From positions 110,818-174,817 of the forward strand of contig JBGOEJ010000003.1 of assembly GCA_041446545.1 (NCBI GenBank): a stretch of 64,000 nucleotides of DNA, in the 5' to 3' direction. Source of the DNA: Fervidibacter canadensis. Its GTDB lineage: Bacteria > Armatimonadota > Fervidibacteria > Fervidibacterales > Fervidibacteraceae. Positions 58,661 through 64,000 of this stretch are shown piece by piece. Position numbers and translations under genes: made by a program. The first letter of the stretch is position 1. Each line of letters starts with the position of its first letter. The notes below the pieces were generated by a model. It was not told the origin of the DNA. It did no database searches and saw nothing but the letters and a program-made list of their open reading frames with translations.

Positions 58661-60223
58661 ATGGAGAAAATGACAAAAACAGTTTCGCCCTCAATGGCTG
58701 AGCAGCGGGGTTGGGTCTTCACGCTGAGAGGTGGCAGCCTCGCTTGGGGGCTGCCTTTTTTAATAGGGTTGGTGGCGTTTGTCTTCCTTTACCGCCCTCT
58801 TGCACCTGCCTTGTGGGCGATCCCCCTGAGCGGTGAGACGAACGAAGGTTTGGGTTTCTTCGCTTTACTTTTAGGTGGGTGGTTGGTATGGCAACGCCGT
58901 AAAGCCCTTCAGCATTTGCCTCTCCACACTGATAGTCAAGGTCTGTGGCTGCTGCTCTTGGGTGCTTTGCTGGCATGGCTGGGTTATCGGCTTATCATGC
59001 GGTTTTTGCTGGCACTGTCGTTAGCCTGCTTGGTGGCAGGGAGTGTCTGGTGGCTCTGCGGGCGGCGTTGGGCAGCTCACCTCTGGTTCCCCTTCCTACT
59101 GCTGGCAGGGGTGGCACCTCTCCCGTTAGACTTGGTGGGTGCCATAGCCTTCCGCTTACAAAATATTGTCGCCCGCTTGGCGACCTTCCTCATCGGAGTT
59201 CTCGGAGTGCCTGTTGAAAGGGACGGGGTGACGCTTTGGATCGGTGGACACGCCGTCCAAGTCAACGAAGCCTGTTCGGGTTGGCACACCTTTTCTGCCG
59301 CTGTATGGCTTTTTCTGGTGCTTCTTTATTGGCAACGACCTGACCGATGGTGGCGCTGGGTGACCGTGTTGCTGCTGTTGTTGCCTTTAGCCATGTTCGC
59401 CAACACCTTGCGGGTGACGACGGTGGCACTCGGCATCGCGTTTAATCAAGGTTGGGTTGCCGTTTCCCCCTGGCACGAACTGATCGGCATGGTTTACTTT
59501 TTGGGGCTGGCACTGGCTTTGACGAGTTGGTTGATGATGGGCAAAGGGCGACGGCAAGAAGCGTTGCCGATGGCGTCTTTGTTACCGCCCCGCGCCCCGT
59601 CCAAACGGGCGCTATGGGCGTGGGCAGTGGGGCTGTGGTTGTTGTGGGGAGTGACGCTGATGAGCGTTTGGCAAAGCCAACAGGCTGTGGCTGCTCTGCG
59701 CCCCCCGACTTTCCCCGCCCGCTTGGGTGACTGGGTGCGGGTGCAAATCCATGACGACGACACCGCCGACGGAGAGTGGTTCGCTCAAGCGACTTACCGC
59801 TCGCCCGATAGGCAAAGGTTTGCCAAAGCGTTCTTGCATTTGCCCTTGAGCGCTGTCAAGCGCCCCAAACGGTTGCTGAACCTGTGGCTGGGCATGGGTT
59901 ACGAAATGGTGGCGAGCCGCACCGTCACCGTGACAGTGCCGACCCGTTCCGTGCCCGTCCAACTCGTGCGGTTCACCCGCGCCAACGAGCAAGTCGTCGT
60001 AGCGGTGACCTACTTGCACCCAGAGCGAGCAGCAACCTCGCCCGTCAGCGCCCGTTTGGGACGCGTCTTGGAACAGTTGCGCTACGGGACGCCCCGCCCT
60101 TGGGTGACCGTCGGGATCGCTGCCACCGACGAACCATCGGCGCTGGCGTTAGAGCGCACCCTCGTCGGTGAAGTAGAGCATTGGCTTCAAAACGCAGCGT
60201 CGCAAGAGAGGAGGCGGCATTGA
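58661..60223 (+). CDS. Exosortase fused to EpsI domain
   Basis: 520 aa from ATG 58661 (GGGGTGAAAGC upstream); the frame continues upstream into wzc and is rejected there. About eight N-terminal membrane segments (residues 25-300) hold the exosortase triad: Cys205 in NEACSGWHTF, Arg251 in ANTLRVTT and His272 in SPWHELIG. Residues about 345-505 form an EpsI-type exported domain (RPPTFPARLGDWVRVQIHDDDTA, LLNLWLGMGYEM, VTYLHPERAATSPVSARLG). Exosortases recognise PEP-CTERM-like tails; no target protein is recognised in this window. Confidence 0.9.
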   Translation: MEKMTKTVSPSMAEQRGWVFTLRGGSLAWGLPFLIGLVAFVFLYRPLAPALWAIPLSGETNEGLGFFALLLGGWLVWQRRKALQHLPLHTDSQGLWLLLLGALLAWLGYRLIMRFLLALSLACLVAGSVWWLCGRRWAAHLWFPFLLLAGVAPLPLDLVGAIAFRLQNIVARLATFLIGVLGVPVERDGVTLWIGGHAVQVNEACSGWHTFSAAVWLFLVLLYWQRPDRWWRWVTVLLLLLPLAMFANTLRVTTVALGIAFNQGWVAVSPWHELIGMVYFLGLALALTSWLMMGKGRRQEALPMASLLPPRAPSKRALWAWAVGLWLLWGVTLMSVWQSQQAVAALRPPTFPARLGDWVRVQIHDDDTADGEWFAQATYRSPDRQRFAKAFLHLPLSAVKRPKRLLNLWLGMGYEMVASRTVTVTVPTRSVPVQLVRFTRANEQVVVAVTYLHPERAATSPVSARLGRVLEQLRYGTPRPWVTVGIAATDEPSALALERTLVGEVEHWLQNAASQERRRH

Positions 60224-60795
60224 TGCTTGCCAGTTACCAAGCCATTTTGACGATGCATGGACAGACATGGAGCCGTCTGTTGGACACCTTAGAGCGGGTC
60301 GTCGCCCTTTGGGAAACCAATGGTACTTCCCATCTCTTGCCCGACGATTCGGTCTGGGCGCTGAAGGTGCGGGGCGTGCGGGATTGGTGTCAGGCACAAC
60401 GGATGTCGCCGCCCGTCGTCCGTTGCACGCAAGTCACTCCCATCCCAGCCGCCCTTTTCCTGCCCGACATGCGACAGGTTACCGCCGCCTTGCTCTTTCC
60501 CCTCAACGAGGACCGTCTTTGGCAATGGGTGTTCGTTGAGCCCTTACCCGATTGGTCTGACGAGACACTGCAGCGCATCACCCAAACTGCCGAGCGTGTT
60601 TGGCAGCGAGTTTGTGGCGACTTGCTCCACAACTGGCTGTTAACCCCTGAGGTGGCTTGGTGCTATTGCGACTGGTTGAGCGCCTTATCCGAACCCGAAC
60701 GAGCCGCCCTGCGCGATGCCGTCTACCGACGACTGGAATGGTTGCGCCAGCAGGGTTGGATTGTGGGCATCAGTAACGGGGAAAATAAGTCATGA
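60223..60795 (+). CDS. Hypothetical protein of the EPS/exosortase locus
   Basis: 190 aa from ATG 60223, which overlaps the exosortase stop (TGATG) with GAGAGGAGG upstream. Mostly helical and soluble: YQAILTMHGQTWSRLLDTLERVVALWE, then a middle RQVTAALLFPLNEDRLWQWVFVEPLPDW and a tail SALSEPERAALRDAVYRRLEWLRQQ. Trp-rich. No family recognised. Its strict coupling to the exosortase suggests a partner role. Confidence 0.7.
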   Translation: MLASYQAILTMHGQTWSRLLDTLERVVALWETNGTSHLLPDDSVWALKVRGVRDWCQAQRMSPPVVRCTQVTPIPAALFLPDMRQVTAALLFPLNEDRLWQWVFVEPLPDWSDETLQRITQTAERVWQRVCGDLLHNWLLTPEVAWCYCDWLSALSEPERAALRDAVYRRLEWLRQQGWIVGISNGENKS

Positions 60796-60837
60796 AAACC
60801 CAAGGGTATAACCAGCCAAACAAGGAGCGAATTTGAG

Positions 60838-63180
60838 ATGATTCGGCGTTGGCGCGAACGCTTGGCGTTCCTGGCGGCTTTAGCCCCCACAGCCCTGTGG
60901 GGATTGATAGCGGTTTTGCTTACCGCCGTAGGCGTAGGCATTGCCTATTGGATGCATCATCGCCAAATCGGCGTCATCACTGACTTGGAAGTTTTGGACT
61001 TTTTGCAAGTGGTCGCTAATGTCGCCGACGGGAAAGGCATAAAAACCTTCATCTTGCGCCCGATCGCCTTGACTCCCCAATCGCCCATTGCGCCGATGAC
61101 TGATCTGTATCATCCGCCCCTGCCGCTTTTCCTTTGGGGAGCGGCGTTTGCCTTTTTGGGGCACACAGCAGAGCGCTATTCCGCTTACTTGGCAGGGGCG
61201 TTAGTTGGGTTAACGGCTACTTTCCTCGCTGTCGCAACCGCGCAGCTGACCAACCGTTGGGCTGCCTTCATGGCGGTTGTCTTGTTCCTCGGTGCTCCTA
61301 CTACCTTACTTGTTGCGGGCTTGGGACATCCTGCCGCTTTGGCGATGTGCTTGTTCGCCCTTTGGATGGCGGTGGTCGCAGGGCGTTCTACTTGGACGAA
61401 CCGTTTTGCCCTCCTTAACGGCTTCCTATTGGGATTAGCGGCGATGGCGCAAGGATTGTCCCTGCTTGCCGCCCCTGTGGTGCTGATGAGCCGGCGATGG
61501 CAGCCTTCTGGGGCGCGCTGGGTTTTCGCCCTTGCCCTGTTGCTCACCGTTTTACCCTATGCCGTCCGCAATTGGCGCTGGGCAGGACATCCCTTTTCGC
61601 CTTGGAAAGCCTACGCCTTCCTATTGGACACCCGCCCTTTTCCGGGCGATAGCATCTATCGGCATGCCTTTGAGCAACCCCCCTCACCCTTTCGCCTCGC
61701 CATAGAAAATGCCCGCTGGATCGCCGCAAAGGCAAAAGAAAACTTGAAGCGCTTAAGGCAAATCATCAGTAGTTGGGGTTGGGTGCTGGTCGTAGGGACG
61801 ATTCTGAATGCGCTTTTGTGGCGGCGGTGGGCAGGGCTGGGGTTGCAATTCCCTACCGCCTTGATGGTGACAATGTTGCCCACTTCTTTGCTCCTCCTCC
61901 TGACGACACGAGTGAACTTATTTGCCATCAGTTTCCTTGTGCCCTTAGCCTGCTTGCTCACCGTCGTGACCGCCACTTCGCTGGCAGAGTCATTGGCAAG
62001 TTGGCAAGGGTGGCAAAGACTTGACCTCCCCCTTGCCTTGCGATGGTGGATGCCCTCCCTCACTGCCTTCGCTTTGTCCTTACCCTTGTTGGGAGGGCAA
62101 GGGCAAGGGGCATGGGCGCTCATTCAATCCCTTGTGCCTATTCGGTTTAACCCAGCCTTTTCTTCCGCTGCTTTCGGGGCGCGGCTATTACCCGCAAAGG
62201 GCGTGTTGGCGACCGATGAACCTCGCTGGCTCGCCTTCTATTGGCGGCGCCCCCTCGTTTGGTTGCCTTGCCACCGCAGCGATTGGGAGCGATTGAGTTT
62301 GGACAAAAAGGTCACGCACTTTTGGGTCAGCCCATCGGCATTGCTGCAAGTGGGTGGTGACGCCGATCGGGCGCTGCGGGTGGCGCTGGTGCTCGGTCAA
62401 CCCTTCCTCAACCGCTTTTATCCTGTTGCTCTGCGGACAGCCCCTCAAACCCTTGCCTTGACGCCTTTTCTGATTGCCGCCAAAGCACCCGCTCCTGACG
62501 GGCAACAACCTCCAGAAGTGCAGGCTTTGTATCGGCAACCTTTGGAAACCTTGCAGGGCGAGTTCCAGAAAGCGATGCATCGCAAAGAAACTGCTCGCGC
62601 CCTCCTGCTTGCCTCCGTTATTCTCCAACGGCAACCCAACTACCCCCATTTCTTCAACCTTGGCAATGTCTTTTTGGCGCAAGGACGATGGATGGATGCG
62701 ATTCGTGCCTACCAAGCAGCGTTGGGCGAAGCACCCAGTTCTTTCGCCGCCGCCAACAACTTGGCTTGGGCTTACCTGCAACTGGCGGAAACTCTCGCCC
62801 GTCGTCCCGGTTGGGATTGGCAAGCCAACCTGATGCTTCGGCAAGCCGACAATTGGGCAAACTACGCTTTAGACCGTTGCCCTGATGAACGCACCCTTGC
62901 CCAAATGTTGAGCGGCTCTCCCGATGACCCCAAAGCCCGCACGATGGCGCAGGAAACGATCGCCCAATTGCTGGACACAGCGGGTTGGGTGGACTTCATG
63001 TTGGGGCGCACAATGGGCAACCGCCCTCAAGTTCGGTGGCGATTGAAGCGCGCCTTGCAACGACTGCAACGAGCCCATCAGTTGCTTCCCGACCATCCCG
63101 ACATCAAATACCACTTGGGCATGGTCTACACCGAACTGGGGCGCTCCGACCTTGCCCAGCGCTACCTACCTAAGCGATGA
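60838..63180 (+). CDS. GT-C glycosyltransferase-like membrane protein with C-terminal TPR domain
   Basis: 780 aa. About 10-12 N-terminal membrane segments (about 18-475) with a first loop ITDLEVLDFLQVVANV and YHPPLPLFLWGAAFAF, similar to PMT/ArnT-type GT-C enzymes that use polyprenyl-linked sugars. Residues about 570-780 are soluble TPR-like repeats (HFFNLGNVFLAQGRWMDAIRAYQAALGEAPSSFAAAN, NLAWAYLQLAETLARRPGWD, RLQRAHQLLPDHPDIKYHLGMVYTELGRSDLAQRYLP). The membrane part fused to TPR is unusual. AAGGAG precedes the ATG. Confidence 0.8.
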   Translation: MIRRWRERLAFLAALAPTALWGLIAVLLTAVGVGIAYWMHHRQIGVITDLEVLDFLQVVANVADGKGIKTFILRPIALTPQSPIAPMTDLYHPPLPLFLWGAAFAFLGHTAERYSAYLAGALVGLTATFLAVATAQLTNRWAAFMAVVLFLGAPTTLLVAGLGHPAALAMCLFALWMAVVAGRSTWTNRFALLNGFLLGLAAMAQGLSLLAAPVVLMSRRWQPSGARWVFALALLLTVLPYAVRNWRWAGHPFSPWKAYAFLLDTRPFPGDSIYRHAFEQPPSPFRLAIENARWIAAKAKENLKRLRQIISSWGWVLVVGTILNALLWRRWAGLGLQFPTALMVTMLPTSLLLLLTTRVNLFAISFLVPLACLLTVVTATSLAESLASWQGWQRLDLPLALRWWMPSLTAFALSLPLLGGQGQGAWALIQSLVPIRFNPAFSSAAFGARLLPAKGVLATDEPRWLAFYWRRPLVWLPCHRSDWERLSLDKKVTHFWVSPSALLQVGGDADRALRVALVLGQPFLNRFYPVALRTAPQTLALTPFLIAAKAPAPDGQQPPEVQALYRQPLETLQGEFQKAMHRKETARALLLASVILQRQPNYPHFFNLGNVFLAQGRWMDAIRAYQAALGEAPSSFAAANNLAWAYLQLAETLARRPGWDWQANLMLRQADNWANYALDRCPDERTLAQMLSGSPDDPKARTMAQETIAQLLDTAGWVDFMLGRTMGNRPQVRWRLKRALQRLQRAHQLLPDHPDIKYHLGMVYTELGRSDLAQRYLPKR

Positions 63181-63253
63181 AGGGACGACACTTTGTGCCT
63201 TTCAGAGACGGAGGCTTTTAGCGGGCGGTTAGAGCAAACCGCTGGCATCCACC

Positions 63254-63784
63254 ATGCAAATGATTGATTTGCTTACCCAATGCCTCAACCGGGCGAAGCG
63301 TTGGCGAACGCCTCCCAATTGGGCACCTGATGACTGGCAGGAAGAACTCCTCGCTGTCGCTTGGGCTGCCCTTTGGGAGGCGTTGAGCCAAGGCATTCGT
63401 GAGGAAGCCCCTCTGCGTCGCTTCATCATGGCTGCCCTCATGCGCCGCTACCGAGAGGAGTGGAACTTTGGCACCCGCTGGGTCGTGCTGACCTCTAACG
63501 AAGACAATGGAGAAATGGACGAGGACAGCGACACCGACTATCTGGATAAGTTCGGCGAATGGGACGCCAACACCGTCAATGAGGACACTACTTGGGTCGC
63601 CTTGATCATCCGTCGTGCCTTAGAGCGCTTATCGGAGGAAGAGCGCTACTTGTTGGAGCGCAAATTTTGGGATATGGCGACAGAGAGAGAAATCGCCAAA
63701 GAGTTAGGCATTAGCCAACCTGCTGTCCACAAGCGCCTCAAGCGCGCTTTGGAACGCGTTCGCACACTCCTGCAGCCCTTCTAA
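63254..63784 (+). CDS. Sigma-70 family RNA polymerase sigma factor
   Basis: 176 aa (ATG 63260 is an alternative start). Region 2 is degenerate (PDDWQEELLAVAWAALWEAL, FIMAALMRRYREEWNFG), an acidic linker (NGEMDEDSDTDYLDKFGEWD), then region 4: RALERLSEEERYLLERKFWDMATEREIAKELGISQPAVHKRLKRALERVRTLL, a helix-turn-helix. It follows the EPS locus on the same strand and could regulate it or the next gene. Confidence 0.8.
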   Translation: MQMIDLLTQCLNRAKRWRTPPNWAPDDWQEELLAVAWAALWEALSQGIREEAPLRRFIMAALMRRYREEWNFGTRWVVLTSNEDNGEMDEDSDTDYLDKFGEWDANTVNEDTTWVALIIRRALERLSEEERYLLERKFWDMATEREIAKELGISQPAVHKRLKRALERVRTLLQPF

Positions 63785-63810
63785 CCCCCTTTGCCTTTCG
63801 TCCTTTAGGT

Positions 63811-63829
63811 GGTCATCAAGAAGATGACC
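63811..63829 (+). terminator. Hairpin after the sigma factor gene
   Basis: GGTCATC-AAGAA-GATGACC, a perfect seven-pair stem, 27 bases after the stop. A second stem GTGTCC/GGACAC lies just downstream (63839 region). No T run follows, so termination strength is doubtful. Confidence 0.4.
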
Positions 63830-63903
63830 TTGAGCCAGAGTGTCCTTGATGGATATCGGACACCTATCGCTACTCCCCGTCCGCCAACCACTACCGTTTG
63901 AGG

Positions 63904-63932
63904 TTATCAAAACCACCCACAGAGCGTAATAA
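63904..63932 (+). promoter_or_regulatory. Putative promoter of the last gene
   Basis: TTATCA (63904-63909), 17-bp spacer, TAATAA (63927-63932). Moderate match. Leader of about 45 bases to ATG 63982 with AAAGGAGGACG as ribosome site. Confidence 0.35.
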
Positions 63933-63981
63933 TAAAGTGACGGTGGCAAAGCCGCCGAAGGTTGAAAGGAGGACGAAAACG

Positions 63982-64000
63982 ATGCAACGCTTGAGAGGTT
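63982..64000 (+). CDS. Start of a gene cut by the window edge
   Basis: ATG at 63982 after a strong AAAGGAGGACGAAAACG ribosome site; only MQRLRG is visible. The basic start and the following T would fit a type IV prepilin (RGFTLIE), but one cannot tell from six codons. Confidence 0.6.

Overview
The window is a gene-dense stretch of bacterial chromosome of moderately high GC, with ribosomal protein, tRNA, GTPase and cofactor genes that mark it as core genome rather than plasmid or phage. It combines a Tad-type secretion ATPase module, a PilT pair, an exosortase/EPS locus, a protein pairing LysM with a copper-amine-oxidase-N-like domain, Bat-type VWA proteins, tandem short repeats and lean intergenic spaces. 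This would fit a deep-branching, possibly thermophilic lineage such as Armatimonadota/Fervidibacterota-like bacteria. That placement is inference only; nothing in the window (no 16S rRNA) proves it.

Layout. 1-9.7 kb: a truncated sialidase-like gene, two tRNA-Ser genes, an S9 peptidase, a SpoU-type methyltransferase, pdxS, era, yraN, a RelE-type toxin-antitoxin pair whose toxin is frameshifted, pdxT, lepB and rplS. 9.7-15.3 kb: a membrane protein, GAPDH, and a cpaF-tadB-tadC module. 15.3-22.9 kb: a TPR protein and a PpiC lipoprotein, then rplU-rpmA, an aspartyl-protease pair and obg, facing a CCA nucleotidyltransferase, a glycosyltransferase and a lytic transglycosylase. 23.2-26.8 kb: a LysM wall protein with a good promoter, a sigma factor, a lipoprotein and a 100-bp inverted repeat. 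26.8-35.8 kb: MEMO-like protein, Gfo/Idh oxidoreductase, endonuclease IV, ErpA/HesB, hisC, rluD-type synthase, a 2-hydroxyacid dehydrogenase broken by an exact 82-bp tandem duplication, gamma-glutamyltransferase and a DUF433/PIN-like toxin-antitoxin pair. 35.9-45 kb: two small secreted proteins, tRNA-Val, a Cys-rich membrane protein behind two PilT ATPases, and a bat operon (batA, batB, TPR, batD). 45-50.2 kb: comM, a beta-propeller protein with a collagen-like tail, a coiled-coil membrane protein and dprA. 50.4-63.2 kb: a co-directional exopolysaccharide/exosortase locus, followed by a sigma factor and the first codons of a further gene.

How the parts fit. Several independent envelope systems lie close together: Tad pilus motor, PilT retraction motors, ComM and DprA (natural transformation), lytic transglycosylase, LysM protein and the EPS locus. 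The EPS locus has glycosyltransferases, a Wzy-like polymerase, a deacetylase, a hexapeptide acyltransferase, a Wzz/BY-kinase and an exosortase-EpsI fusion, but no visible flippase or priming transferase. The most unusual DNA features are the dispersed 7-, 8- and 17-bp tandem repeats (one entering a coding sequence), the 82-bp duplication and the A5-run frameshift in the toxin gene.
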